Part shown: positions 7,881 to 19,356 of the stretch, in pieces | Numbering within the stretch: position 1 is the first letter of the stretch | Layout of the letters: each line of letters begins with the position of its first letter | NCBI RefSeq assembly: GCF_000719135.1 | Contig: NZ_JOEK01000007.1 | Location: 1 to 64,000 of the forward strand | Direction: 5' to 3' | DNA from: Streptomyces avicenniae | GTDB lineage: Bacteria; Actinomycetota; Actinomycetes; Streptomycetales; Streptomycetaceae | DNA length: 64,000 nucleotides | Notes under the pieces: model-generated | Databases searched by the model: none | What the model saw: only the letters and a program-made list of their open reading frames with translations | Told to the model about the DNA's origin: nothing | Position numbers and translations under genes: made by a program

Positions 7881-9848
7881 GTGACCGGCGCCGCTGACGT
7901 CCGCCACCGGATCGGGGCCGTCTGGAAGGCGGAGTCGGCGCGCATCGTCGCCGGGCTCGTGGCCTTGGTCCGTGACGTCGGCCTGGCCGAGGAACTGGCG
8001 CAGGACGCGCTCGTCGCCGCGCTCGAACAGTGGCCGGTCCAGGGTGTCCCCGACGCCCCGGGAGCCTGGCTGACGGCGGTCGCCAGGCGCCGTGCCGTCG
8101 ATCGGCTCAGGCGCGGGGAACGGGCGGAGCGCGCGCACGAGGAGGCGGGCCGCACCCCCGGGGCGGCGCCCGAGGCCGAGGGCGACGTGCTGCGGCTGAT
8201 GTTCCTCACCTGCCATCCGGCGCTCCCGGCCGGGGAACGGACGGCGCTGACGCTGCGGCTGGTCGGCGGGCTGAGCACGGGGGAGATCGCCCGCGCGTAC
8301 CTGCTGCCCGAGCGGACCGTCGCCCGCCGCCTGGCGCGGGCCCGCCGCACCCTGGCCGCGCAGGGCCGCGCGCTCACGGCGGAGCCGGACGGTCCCGCCG
8401 GGCGGCTCGCGTCCGTCCTCGACGTGCTGTACCTCGTGTTCAACGAGGGCTATGCCGCGACAGCGGGCGACGCCCTGATACGCCAGGACCTCGTGCAAGA
8501 GGCGCTGCGCCTCGGACGGCTGCTCGCCGGGGCCGCGCCCGACGAGCCGGAGGCGCACGGGCTGCTGGCCCTGATGGAGGTCCAGGCGTCGCGGTCGGCC
8601 GCCCGTACGGCGCCGGACGGCACGCCCGTGCCGCTGCACGAGCAGGACCGCGGCCTGTGGGACCGCGCGCACATCCGCCGCGGCTTCGCCGCCATGCTGC
8701 GGGCGCGGGAGAGCGGCGGGCCGCCGGGCCCGTACGTCCTCCAGGCCGCCATCGCGATCAGCCACGCGCGGGCGCCGACCGCCGCCGCCACGGACTGGCC
8801 GGGCATCGCGGCGCTCTACGGCGCGCTCGAACGGCTCCTGCCGACGCCCGTCGTGCGGCTCAACCGCGCCGTGGCGGTCGGCCGGGCGCAGGGTCCTGAC
8901 GCGGGGCTCGCCCTGGTGGACGGCCTGTCGGCCGACCCGGTGCTGCGCGACTACCACCTGCTGCCCGGCGTGCGCGGCGACCTGCTGGCCCTGGCCGGGC
9001 GGCATGCCGAGGCGCGGCCCGAGTTCGAGCGCGCCGCGCGGCTGACGCGCAACGAGGCGGAGCGCGCGTTCCTCCTGCGACGGGCCGCCAGGGGCGGCCC
9101 CGCACCGGCCGCGGGGCGCACGCTGGGCGCCGCCACGGACGCCTACCTGGCACAGGCAGGTCTGCGCGCAGGAACGGCGCGGTCGTACGGGCAGACGCTG
9201 CGGCGGCTGCGCCTCGACCTGGGCGAGGACAGGCCGCTGACGGCGATGACGGAGGCCCTGGTGGCGCGCCGCTTCGCGGTGGCCTGGGCCGACGTGGCGC
9301 CCCGCACGTGGAACCGGCACCGGGCCGCCGTCCGCTCGTTCGCCGCCTGGGCGGGCGCGGCGGAGCTGGCCGCCGGGATACCGCGCCGCCACGACGACCG
9401 CGTCCGTCTCCCGCCGCTCGCGCCCCGGCGGCTCGACGCCCTGACGGACCGGCCGGAGGTGGCGCTGCGCGAACGCACGTTGTGGCGGCTGCTCGCCGAG
9501 TCGGGCGCGGCGGCCAGGGCGGCGCTCGCGCTGGACGTCGAGTCGCTGGCGCCCGGCCTGCGCGGCGGCACGGCGACCACCGGCGCCGGTCCCGTCGCCC
9601 TGCGCTGGGGCGAGGGGACCGCCGCGCTGCTGGCGCGGCTCGTCGCGGACCGGACGCGCGGGCCCGTGTTCCTGGCCGACCGCAGGCCCGTCCCCGCCCG
9701 GATGCCGCGCCCCGCCGACCTGTGCCCTGAGACGGGGCGCGGACGGCTGTCGTACGAACGGGCCGCGTACCTGTGCAAGCGCGCCACCGGCGGGACGCTG
9801 CACCAGATCAGCGCGTCCGGCCGCCGCCGCGCTCGAAATCCGGCCTGA
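7881..9848 (+). CDS. ECF42-type sigma factor fused to a degenerate tyrosine-recombinase domain
   Basis: Residues 1 to about 400 form a complete ECF42-type sigma factor: region 2 near 20-85 (EELAQDALVAALEQW, VARRRAVDRLRRGE), region 4 near 125-170 (STGEIARAYLLPERTVARRL), and the long helical C-terminal extension (LVFNEGYAATAGDALIRQDL) ending LTRNEAERAFLLRRAA. The family is usually about 400 residues. Here another 240 or so follow without a stop. Residues from about 414 look like a tyrosine recombinase: a SAM-like core-binding domain (AYLAQAGLRAGTARSYGQTL, WNRHRAAVRSFAAWA), then the start of a catalytic domain (ERTLWRLLAESG, SYERAAYLCKRATGGTLHQ). The box I Arg position (TGxR) reads SGAA, and the protein ends before the HxxR and Tyr boxes. 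The extension can therefore bind DNA at most. The start is GTG, 9 bases after YCII. Confidence 0.85.
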   Translation: MTGAADVRHRIGAVWKAESARIVAGLVALVRDVGLAEELAQDALVAALEQWPVQGVPDAPGAWLTAVARRRAVDRLRRGERAERAHEEAGRTPGAAPEAEGDVLRLMFLTCHPALPAGERTALTLRLVGGLSTGEIARAYLLPERTVARRLARARRTLAAQGRALTAEPDGPAGRLASVLDVLYLVFNEGYAATAGDALIRQDLVQEALRLGRLLAGAAPDEPEAHGLLALMEVQASRSAARTAPDGTPVPLHEQDRGLWDRAHIRRGFAAMLRARESGGPPGPYVLQAAIAISHARAPTAAATDWPGIAALYGALERLLPTPVVRLNRAVAVGRAQGPDAGLALVDGLSADPVLRDYHLLPGVRGDLLALAGRHAEARPEFERAARLTRNEAERAFLLRRAARGGPAPAAGRTLGAATDAYLAQAGLRAGTARSYGQTLRRLRLDLGEDRPLTAMTEALVARRFAVAWADVAPRTWNRHRAAVRSFAAWAGAAELAAGIPRRHDDRVRLPPLAPRRLDALTDRPEVALRERTLWRLLAESGAAARAALALDVESLAPGLRGGTATTGAGPVALRWGEGTAALLARLVADRTRGPVFLADRRPVPARMPRPADLCPETGRGRLSYERAAYLCKRATGGTLHQISASGRRRARNPA

Positions 9849-9906
9849 AATGTCTCTAGGCTGCGCGGGCGTCGCGCACGCGGCGCCATGGATGGGGGAG
9901 GAAGAC

Positions 9907-10914
9907 ATGCAGGCCGAGATGACACTGCGCGCCGTCGATCTGGGCGACGGGACCGACGGACGCTGGACCGGCGAGGCCGCCGCATCGCTGCCCGGCGCCC
10001 GGCAGGTGATCGAACGGTGGGTCCCCGAGCCCTCCCGGGTCACGGACGACGAGGGCGCCGCCGCCGTCCGCGCCGCGCTGGCCCGGCACATGCCCGAGCT
10101 GCCGCCGCTCCTCGACCGCCTCACCTCGCCGCTGGACCACGAGGCGGCGATGGCGCTGTGGACGACGTCAGGCGAGTTCCCGGCCACGGCGGGCTGCACG
10201 GTACGGACCGTCCGCGGCGCGCTGCTGCGCAACTACGACTGGGCCCTCGACGCGTCGGACCGCGCGATCGTCCGCTCCGCCTTCCTCCGCCCCGTGATCG
10301 GGCTGCGCGAGGGGGTGCTCGGGCTGCTCGACGGGATGAACGACGCCGGGCTGGCCGTCGCGCTGACCTGGGGCGGACGCGACGTGCGCGGCCCCGGCTT
10401 CGGCATACCGCTGGTCCAGCGCTACCTGCTGGAGACGTGCGCGACGGTGGACCAGGCGGTGGCCGTCCTGCGCCGCGTGCCGGTCTGCACGGTGCAGAAC
10501 GTGGTCCTGGTCGATCGGGAACGGACGGCCGTCGTCCACGTCGGCCCGGACATCGAGCCCGTCGTCGGCACGGAGGCCGACGCCCGCACCGGCGCCTGCG
10601 CCGCCAACCACCAGCTCCTGCCCGTCTCCGACGAGCAGGAGCGCGCCACCCGCACCGGGCAGCGGCTGCGCGCCGTCGCCGCCGCCGGGGACGAGCCGGA
10701 CACCGTCGTCGCCGCGCTGCTGCGCCCGCCGCTGTACGGGGGCGACTTCACGGGCGGCTGGGGCACCCTCTACACGGCCGCCTACCGCCCGGCCGAGGGC
10801 CGCGTCACGTACCACTGGCCCACCGAGAGCTGGGCCCAGTCGTTCGCCGCCTTCGCCCCCGGCACCCGCCGCCTCACGCTGGGCACGGACGAGGCGCCCC
10901 GGGCGGCGGGGTAG
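9907..10914 (+). CDS. C45/acyltransferase-type Ntn-hydrolase family protein
   Basis: The 335-residue protein starts at an ATG with a strong GGGGGAGGAAG site just before it; an upstream in-frame ATG at 9850 lacks one. At residues 96-97 it has GCT followed by ALLRNYDW, the signature of the C45 family (isopenicillin-N/acyl-CoA acyltransferase type). In that family the Cys becomes the N-terminal nucleophile after autocleavage. Further family features are GLLDGMNDAGLAVALTWGGR and CAANHQLLP. The substrate is unknown. Penicillin or amide hydrolysis and acyl transfer are all seen in the family. No signal peptide is present. Confidence 0.8.
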   Translation: MQAEMTLRAVDLGDGTDGRWTGEAAASLPGARQVIERWVPEPSRVTDDEGAAAVRAALARHMPELPPLLDRLTSPLDHEAAMALWTTSGEFPATAGCTVRTVRGALLRNYDWALDASDRAIVRSAFLRPVIGLREGVLGLLDGMNDAGLAVALTWGGRDVRGPGFGIPLVQRYLLETCATVDQAVAVLRRVPVCTVQNVVLVDRERTAVVHVGPDIEPVVGTEADARTGACAANHQLLPVSDEQERATRTGQRLRAVAAAGDEPDTVVAALLRPPLYGGDFTGGWGTLYTAAYRPAEGRVTYHWPTESWAQSFAAFAPGTRRLTLGTDEAPRAAG

Positions 10915-11051
10915 TCTGGGAGGGTTGCTCGGCGAGGGAAGGGCCCCGGTGGCCCGACCGTTATCGACGCGCGCTCCTTGTAGCAGGTCCGTGCCGGGCC
11001 GGGTGACCGATGACCCCCAGGACCGAAGGTCCCGTCACAAGGAGTGCACAC

Positions 11052-11657
11052 ATGGCTGACGTCAAGCTCGCCGCCGAGACCCGTACCGAGTTCGGCAAGG
11101 GTGCGGCGCGACGCGTCCGCGCGTCCGGCCGCGTCCCCGCCGTCATCTACGGCCACGGCTCCGACCCGGTGCACGTCACGCTCCCGGGCCACGAGCTGAT
11201 GCTCGCCCTGAAGACCTCGAACGTCCTCATCACCCTGGACATCGAGGGCCGCGAGGAGCTGGTGATCCCCAAGGCCGTGCAGCGCGAGGCGATCCGCGGC
11301 TTCCTCGTCCACCTCGACCTGCTGGTCGTGAAGCGCGGCGAGAAGGTCACCGTCGAGATCCCGATCCTGACCGAGGGCGAGCTGGCCCCGGGCGGCGGCC
11401 TGCTGGAGCACGTGCTGAACGCGCTGCCGGTCGAGGCCGAGGCCACCAACATCCCCGAGTCCGTGACGGTCTCGGTCGCGGGCCTTGAGCCCGGCGCGTC
11501 CATCCTGGCCAAGGACGTCGCGCTGCCGAAGGGCACCACCCTCGCCGTGGACGGCGACGACGTCGTCATCCAGGTGCTCCAGGCGCAGGCCGAGGAGCCC
11601 GCCGCCGAGACCGCCGAGGCGCCCGCGGAAGGTGCCGAGGAGGCCGCGAACGCCTGA
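11052..11657 (+). CDS. rplY: 50S ribosomal protein L25 (Ctc form)
   Basis: The 201-residue protein has the L25 5S-rRNA-binding domain ([27 protein letters not shown]) at residues 10-90. The TL5/Ctc beta domain follows and ends in an Ala/Glu-rich tail. AAGGAG lies 7 bases before the ATG. L25/Ctc binds 5S rRNA in the central protuberance, and the Ctc form is often stress-induced. pth follows on the same strand, a conserved pairing. In S. coelicolor, as I remember it, prsA lies just upstream. Here that place is taken by the C45 hydrolase. Confidence 0.96.
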   Translation: MADVKLAAETRTEFGKGAARRVRASGRVPAVIYGHGSDPVHVTLPGHELMLALKTSNVLITLDIEGREELVIPKAVQREAIRGFLVHLDLLVVKRGEKVTVEIPILTEGELAPGGGLLEHVLNALPVEAEATNIPESVTVSVAGLEPGASILAKDVALPKGTTLAVDGDDVVIQVLQAQAEEPAAETAEAPAEGAEEAANA

Positions 11658-11685
11658 CGCGCCCCCGCGTCGCAGCTCCACCCGT

Positions 11686-11717
11686 GACGGGCCGCCGATC
11701 CCCCTCGGCGGCCCGTC
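11686..11717 (+). terminator. strong hairpin after rplY
   Basis: GACGGGCCGCCGA and TCGGCGGCCCGTC form a perfect 13-bp stem around a 6-base loop, 28 bases after the rplY stop and before pth. It probably terminates or attenuates rplY transcription. Confidence 0.75.
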
Positions 11718-11770
11718 CGCGCGTCAGGGCCGGGGCCGGGCGCCCACCGGCGCCTGAGAGAATGCGCGGT

Positions 11771-12355
11771 GTGAACGACGAACCCTGGCTCATCGCCGGG
11801 CTCGGCAACCCCGGGCCGCAGTACGCCGCCAACCGGCACAACGTCGGCTTCATGGTCGTGGACCTGCTCGCCGAGCGGATCGGCGGCTCGTTCAAGGCGC
11901 ACAAGTCGCGCGCCAGCGTGCTGGAGGGACGGCTCGGCGCGCCGGGCACGGGCGCGCCGCGCGTGGTGCTGGCGAAGCCGCAGACGTTCATGAACCTGTC
12001 GGGCGGCCCCGTGACGTCCCTCGGCGGTTTCTACCGCGTGCCGCCCGAGCGGCTGGTGGTCGTGCACGACGAACTCGACATCGGGTACGGCGTGCTGCGG
12101 CTGAAGCGCGGCGGCGGCGACAACGGGCACAACGGTCTCAAGTCCCTGACCGCCTCGCTCGGCCCCGACTACTTCCGGGTGCGGTTCGGCGTGGGCAGGC
12201 CGCCGGGGCGGATGGACGTCGCGGCCTTCGTGCTGAAGGACTTCTCCTCCGTGGAGCGCAAGGAGCTGGACTACTTCGTGGACCGCGCGGCCGACGCCGT
12301 CGAGGCGCTGGTCACGCAGGGGCTCGAACGGGCCCAGGGCACGTACAACGGCTGA
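11771..12355 (+). CDS. pth: peptidyl-tRNA hydrolase
   Basis: The protein of about 194 residues releases peptides from prematurely dropped peptidyl-tRNA. It contains the family landmarks [22 protein letters not shown] (catalytic His in RHNVG), [21 protein letters not shown] with the conserved Asp, and [14 protein letters not shown] at 11771 is chosen because GAGAGA stands about 8 bases upstream; an ATG at 11762 in the same frame is too close to that site. Confidence 0.95.
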   Translation: MNDEPWLIAGLGNPGPQYAANRHNVGFMVVDLLAERIGGSFKAHKSRASVLEGRLGAPGTGAPRVVLAKPQTFMNLSGGPVTSLGGFYRVPPERLVVVHDELDIGYGVLRLKRGGGDNGHNGLKSLTASLGPDYFRVRFGVGRPPGRMDVAAFVLKDFSSVERKELDYFVDRAADAVEALVTQGLERAQGTYNG

Positions 12356-12438
12356 CGCGGGACGGGCGCCGCGTCGCCGGTGACCGTTCGGGCGCCGGGG
12401 CTTGACCGCGCGTACGGCCGTGGCCAAGGATCTCGGTC

Positions 12439-12927
12439 ATGGCTGAAACACGCCGCGGCGCCGCCCGCCGGACGGGCGACAGCGCCTTCGGCGCCCTGCT
12501 GCTCGCGCGCAACCTGCTGCTCCTTCTCGTCGCGGCCCTGCTGGTCGCCGGTGGCGTCCGCGAGTCGTGGGACCTGGCGCCGCACGCGATGTTCCCGGGC
12601 GATCGCGAGCAGGGCGACATGCTGCTCACCGCCTGCGACCGCGACGCGTGCACCGGCACCTTCTCGCCCGGCGGCAGGACCGTCGTGCTGGAGCAGACCG
12701 TCGGGCGCGAGGCGGGCGAGACGCTGCCCGTCGTGCTGAAGCCGGACAGCACCCTGGCGGTGCGGTCGGACGCGGCGGGCATCCTGCTGGCCTGGCTGCC
12801 GCTGACCGGCGCCCTGCTGCTGGCCGCCATCGTCGTCGGGGGCGGCCTGCGCTGGGCGCGGACGGCGTGGTCGCTGGCCCTGCTGTCGCTGACGGCCCTC
12901 GGCGTCACGTTCGCGCTGGGGATGTGA
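12439..12927 (+). CDS. small membrane protein of unknown function
   Basis: The 162-residue protein has three likely membrane helices: residues about 20-42 (LLLLLVAALLVAGGV), about 115-137 and about 141-161. Between the first and second lies an outer or inner loop with two Cys (ACDRDACTGTFSPGG) that could form a disulphide. No family is recognised. Its 3' end overlaps the converging MFS gene by 23 bases. Confidence 0.7.
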   Translation: MAETRRGAARRTGDSAFGALLLARNLLLLLVAALLVAGGVRESWDLAPHAMFPGDREQGDMLLTACDRDACTGTFSPGGRTVVLEQTVGREAGETLPVVLKPDSTLAVRSDAAGILLAWLPLTGALLLAAIVVGGGLRWARTAWSLALLSLTALGVTFALGM

Positions 12928-14221
12928 CGGCGGACGGCGCGGCGGCGCGGGGGCGGCGGATCACCATGACCATGACGGTGGCCAGCGCGCACAGCACCCC
13001 GGCCGACGTCCACGCCAGGTCGTAGGAGCCGGTGGTGTCCCGGATCGCCCCGGCGGCGAACGCGACGGCCGCCGCGCCGATCTGGTGGGAGGCCAGCACC
13101 CACCCGAAGACGACGCCGCCGTCCGCGCCGAAGTGCTCCCGGCACAGCGCGATGGTGGGCGGGACGGTCGCGACCCAGTCGAGGCCGTAGAAGACGATGA
13201 AGAACAGCATCGGCGGGTGCACGCTGTCGCTCAGCAGCAGCGGCAGGAGCAGCAGCGAGACGCCGCGCAGGCCGTAGTAGACGGCGAGCAGGCGCCGTGA
13301 GTCGTAGCGGTCGGTGAGCCAGCCGGAGAAGACGGTGCCCACCAGGTCGAAGACGCCGATGACGGCCAGCAGGGACGCGGCGACCGTGACGTCCATGCCG
13401 TGGTCGTGCGCACCTGGCACGAAGTGGGTGCCGATCAGGCCGTTGGTGGAGGCGCCGCAGATCGCGAACGTTCCGGCGAGCAGCCAGAAGACGCCGCTGC
13501 GCGAGGCGGTGGCGAGGGCGCCGAGCGCGCGCCGGGCGGCGCCGGGGGGCGGGGCGGGCGGCGGGACGTGGTCGGGGCCCGCGCCGTAGGGCAGGGTGCC
13601 CAGGTCCTCGGGCCGGTCGCGCATCCGCCACAGGACGAGGGGGACGACGGCCAGCGCGGCGAGGGAGACGGTGAGGGAGGCGGCGCGCCAGCCGGGGCCG
13701 TCCGCGAGGACGGCGACGACCGGCAGGAAGACGAGGTTGCCCGCCGCGCCGCCCGCCGTGAGGATGCCGGTCACCAGGCCGCGCCGGGCCACGAACCAGC
13801 GGTTCGCGATGGTCCCGGCGAAGGCCAGCGCCATCGAGCCCGCGCCGAGGCCGACGAACACGCCCCAGAACAGGATCAGTTGCCACTGGCTCGTCATGAA
13901 CACCGTGAGGCCGCTGCCGGTCGAGATGAGGAGGAGGGCGCCGGTGACGACGACGCGGATGCCGTAGCGCTCCATGAGCGCGGTGGCGAACGGCGCGGTG
14001 AGGCCGTAGAGGACGAGGTTCACGGAGACGGCGAACGAGATGCTGCCGCGCGACCAGCCGAACTCGTCGTGCAGCGGGTCGATCAGCACGCCGGGCGCCG
14101 CGCGGAAGCCCGCCGCGCCGATGAGCACCAGGAACGCGACGGCGGCCACCCACCAGGCGGGGTGGACGCGGGGCGGCCGTCGCGCGGCGGGCGGCGCGGA
14201 GACGTTCGTCGATGTGGTCAC
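12905..14221 (-). CDS. MFS transporter (monocarboxylate/oxalate-formate type)
   Basis: The 438-residue protein has about 12 membrane helices in two halves around a Pro-rich central loop (GPDHVPPPAPPPGAARR). The opening AAGFRAAPGVLIDPLHDEFGWSRGSISFAVSVN and the DRYDSRR loop resemble the OFA/monocarboxylate group of the major facilitator superfamily. GTG at 14221 (VTTSTNV) is preferred over a longer frame. It diverges from the GlxA-type regulator across 71 bases, so that regulator may control it. The substrate is unknown. Confidence 0.85.
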   Translation of the reverse strand: MTTSTNVSAPPAARRPPRVHPAWWVAAVAFLVLIGAAGFRAAPGVLIDPLHDEFGWSRGSISFAVSVNLVLYGLTAPFATALMERYGIRVVVTGALLLISTGSGLTVFMTSQWQLILFWGVFVGLGAGSMALAFAGTIANRWFVARRGLVTGILTAGGAAGNLVFLPVVAVLADGPGWRAASLTVSLAALAVVPLVLWRMRDRPEDLGTLPYGAGPDHVPPPAPPPGAARRALGALATASRSGVFWLLAGTFAICGASTNGLIGTHFVPGAHDHGMDVTVAASLLAVIGVFDLVGTVFSGWLTDRYDSRRLLAVYYGLRGVSLLLLPLLLSDSVHPPMLFFIVFYGLDWVATVPPTIALCREHFGADGGVVFGWVLASHQIGAAAVAFAAGAIRDTTGSYDLAWTSAGVLCALATVMVMVIRRPRAAAPSAVTSPART

Positions 14222-14292
14222 CCGACGATCGTCCCGGGGCGGCCCGGGGCGCAACGAGTGGCCCGGAGGCCATCATGTGCAAGGATCGGGCC

Positions 14293-15333
14293 ATGCCCCG
14301 GCCGCGCGACCTTAAAGAAAACGAACCTTCGTTCTCCCACCGGGACCGGCACCGCGTCGCCGTCCTCGTCCGCGACCGGATGCTGCCCATCGAACTCGGC
14401 ATCGTCCACCGCATCCTGGGCCGGGCCGCCGGTCCCTCTGGCGAGCCGCTGTACGAGGTGCTGACGTGCGCGCTCGTCCCCGGCGAGGTGCGCACCGACA
14501 CCGACGTCACCGTCAACGTCGCGCACGGCCCCGCGCTGCTCGCCGAGGCGGACACCGTGATCCTCCCGGCGGCCCACGGCGTGGACGAGGAGCTGGCGCC
14601 CGGCGCGCTCCCCGCGCCGCTCGCCGCCGCGCTCGCCCACATCAGGCCGGGAACCCGGATCGCCTCCATCTGCACCGGCGCCTTCGTCCTCGCCGCCGCC
14701 GGGCTGCTCGACGGCCTGCGCGCCACGACGCACTGGAGCCTGTGCGACCACCTCGCCACGCTCCACCCGGCCGTCCACGTCGCACCCGACATCCTCTACA
14801 CCGACGAGACGACCGCCACCGGCCGCGTCCTCACGTCGGCGGGCGTCGCCTCCGGCATCGACCTGTGCCTCCACCTGGTCCGCTCCGACTTCGGCGCCTC
14901 GGCGGCCAACCGGGTCGCGCGCCGCACCGTCGTCCCCCCGCACCGCGAGGGCGGCCAGGCCCAGTACGTCGAACTCCCCTTCCCCCGCCCCGGCACCCAC
15001 GCGACCGGCCGGGCCCGCGCGTGGGCGCTCGACCGGCTCGACCGCCCCCTGACCCTGCGCGAGCTGGCGGGCCTTGAGGGCATGAGCGTGCGGACGTTCA
15101 CGCGGCGGTTCCGCGAGGAGACCGGCCTGTCCCCGCAGCGCTGGCTGACCCTGCGGCGCCTCGAACGGGCCAGGCGGCTGCTGGAGGAGACCGACCTGCC
15201 CGTGGACCGCGTCGCCGAACGCGCGGGCTTCGGCACCGCCGCCTCCCTGCGGCAGCACATGGCGAGCGCCCTGGGCGTCTCCCCCAGCGCCTACCGCCGC
15301 ACCTTCCGCGGCATCGACACCGCGGTCGGCTGA
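14293..15333 (+). CDS. GlxA-family AraC-type transcriptional regulator
   Basis: The 346-residue protein has an N-terminal DJ-1/PfpI-like domain at residues about 18-200, with the nucleophile-elbow sequence ASICTGAFVLAAAGLLDG. A C-terminal AraC double helix-turn-helix follows at about 240-335 (TLRELAGLEGMSVRTFTRRF, VDRVAERAGFGTAASLRQHM). It probably senses a small molecule and activates or represses the divergent MFS gene. Codons 7-14 are unusually AT-rich (CTT AAA GAA AAC GAA CCT TCG TTC) and include the palindrome AACGAACCTTCGTT at 14320-14333, which resembles the TetR operators at 30128. Confidence 0.88.
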   Translation: MPRPRDLKENEPSFSHRDRHRVAVLVRDRMLPIELGIVHRILGRAAGPSGEPLYEVLTCALVPGEVRTDTDVTVNVAHGPALLAEADTVILPAAHGVDEELAPGALPAPLAAALAHIRPGTRIASICTGAFVLAAAGLLDGLRATTHWSLCDHLATLHPAVHVAPDILYTDETTATGRVLTSAGVASGIDLCLHLVRSDFGASAANRVARRTVVPPHREGGQAQYVELPFPRPGTHATGRARAWALDRLDRPLTLRELAGLEGMSVRTFTRRFREETGLSPQRWLTLRRLERARRLLEETDLPVDRVAERAGFGTAASLRQHMASALGVSPSAYRRTFRGIDTAVG

Positions 15334-15410
15334 GCCCGGCCGGGCCGCCGACCCGCCCGCCTGCCCGCCGCCGGAATGCGCGTGCCCCCACCCCGTGATG
15401 TGCTGGTCAC

Positions 15411-16232
15411 GTGCCGCCTTCCTCGCTCTCCTACGCCGTCCACACCGCGGGCGGACCCGGTCTCAACAAGGCGTCGGTGCTGGTCATGGGCGAACGCGAA
15501 GCGCTCCTCGTGGACGGCCAGTTCACCGTCGCGGAACAGCACCGGGTCGTCGCCGCCGTGCTGGACAGCGGCAAGCAGCTGACCACCGTCTTCGTCAGCG
15601 CCCCCGACCCCGACTGCTACTTCGGCCTGGAGGTCGTCCGCGCCGCCTTCCCCCGCGCGCGCGTCGTCGCCCTGCCGGGGACGGTCGAGCGCATCGCCGC
15701 CAGCTGGGCGGAGAAACGGGAGACCTGGCGCAACCTCGGCCCCAACCTGGCCGAGGAGATCGTCGTCCCCGAGGTCATGTCCGGCACGACGCTCGACCTG
15801 GAGGGCCGGACGTTCGAGGTGCGCGGCGGCGACCCGGCCGACCCCGCGCTCGCCGCCAGGACGCAGTACCTGTGGCAGCCGGAGGACCGCGCGCTGCTCG
15901 GCGGCGTGCTGGTCTTCGCCGGTCTGCACGTCTGGACGGCCGACACCCGCTCCCCCGCAGAACGGGCCGCCTGGGACCGCGCGCTCGCCGACGCGCAGGA
16001 ACTCCAGCCGGGCTACGTCGTCCCCGGCCACCGCACGGCGGACACCGCGACCGACGCCTCCGCGCTCACGTTCACCCGCGCCTACCTCGCCGCCTTCGAC
16101 GAGGAGCTGGCGCGGGCGGACGGCGCCGCCGCGCTCGTGGACGCGATGCGGCGGCGCTTCCCCGGCCTCGACGGCATGCTCAGCCTCGACCTCGGCGCCA
16201 AGGTGGCGACGGGCGAGATGAGCTGGCGCTGA
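15411..16232 (+). CDS. metallo-beta-lactamase-fold protein with degenerate metal site
   Basis: The 273-residue protein follows the MBL order: a first strand pair (KASVLVMGEREALLVDGQF), the place of the metal motif (VSAPDPDCYFGLEVV), then VLVFAGLHVWTAD and VPGHRTADT. The canonical HxHxDH reads AxDxDC here, so three metal-binding His are replaced. The later GH is kept. It may be a non-hydrolytic or metal-poor member. The GTG at 15411 lacks a clear ribosome site. The gene is convergent with ppc and shares a terminator with it. Confidence 0.75.
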   Translation: MPPSSLSYAVHTAGGPGLNKASVLVMGEREALLVDGQFTVAEQHRVVAAVLDSGKQLTTVFVSAPDPDCYFGLEVVRAAFPRARVVALPGTVERIAASWAEKRETWRNLGPNLAEEIVVPEVMSGTTLDLEGRTFEVRGGDPADPALAARTQYLWQPEDRALLGGVLVFAGLHVWTADTRSPAERAAWDRALADAQELQPGYVVPGHRTADTATDASALTFTRAYLAAFDEELARADGAAALVDAMRRRFPGLDGMLSLDLGAKVATGEMSWR

Positions 16233-16262
16233 GGCCGGGCGGGACCGGACGGGCCCGCGGCC

Positions 16263-16266
<4 letters not shown>
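16229..16266. terminator. bidirectional terminator spanning both stop codons
   Basis: CTGAGGCC (16229-16236) pairs with GGCCTCAG (16259-16266), with GGGC/GCCC extending the stem. The TGA stops of the MBL gene and of ppc both lie in the arms. Confidence 0.7.
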
Positions 16267-19037
<2,771 letters not shown>

Positions 19038-19356
19038 GGGTGCGGCTCCTCGCAGCTCATTCTCTTGGCAGGTCGTTGCACGTGGGCGGACCGCGCTGTC
19101 CGACGGGTCAATCGTAGTCAGCCCCGGTCACGCGACCGGCAGGGCGCGGTCGGATGCGGTCGGGGGCCGTGCGGTGTCGTCGCTTACTGCAATACTGACG
19201 ACACCGTAGGTTACGGCCGTGTGGTCGGCCCGGCCGTCCGTGACCGCGCCCTGGATTCCCACGCGGCCTCCCCCCTCAAACCTCTCCGACCGCCCATCCC
19301 ATTCCTTGAGATCCGCAACCGGACATCGTCCGGCGACGCTCCACCCGAGGACGTTC
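19038..19356. promoter_or_regulatory. divergent ppc/desaturase control region with 9-bp inverted repeat
   Basis: This 319-base gap must hold both promoters. GGTGTCGTC (19173-19181) and GACGACACC (19197-19205) form perfect arms 15 bases apart. The segment between them is AT-richer than its surroundings, and a smaller repeat CCGTA-GGT-TACGG lies just after at 19204-19216. These fit an operator for the desaturase, perhaps of the TetR regulator encoded next to it. No gene is seen in the gap. Confidence 0.45.

Noticed and set aside
8800..9848. Separate integrase gene overlapping the end of the sigma factor
   Set aside because: No start codon or ribosome site at the domain boundary; the two domains are in one uninterrupted frame.
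11686..11717. Hairpin before pth as a riboswitch
   Set aside because: A single perfect GC-rich stem with a short loop and no conserved leader fits a terminator or attenuator better.
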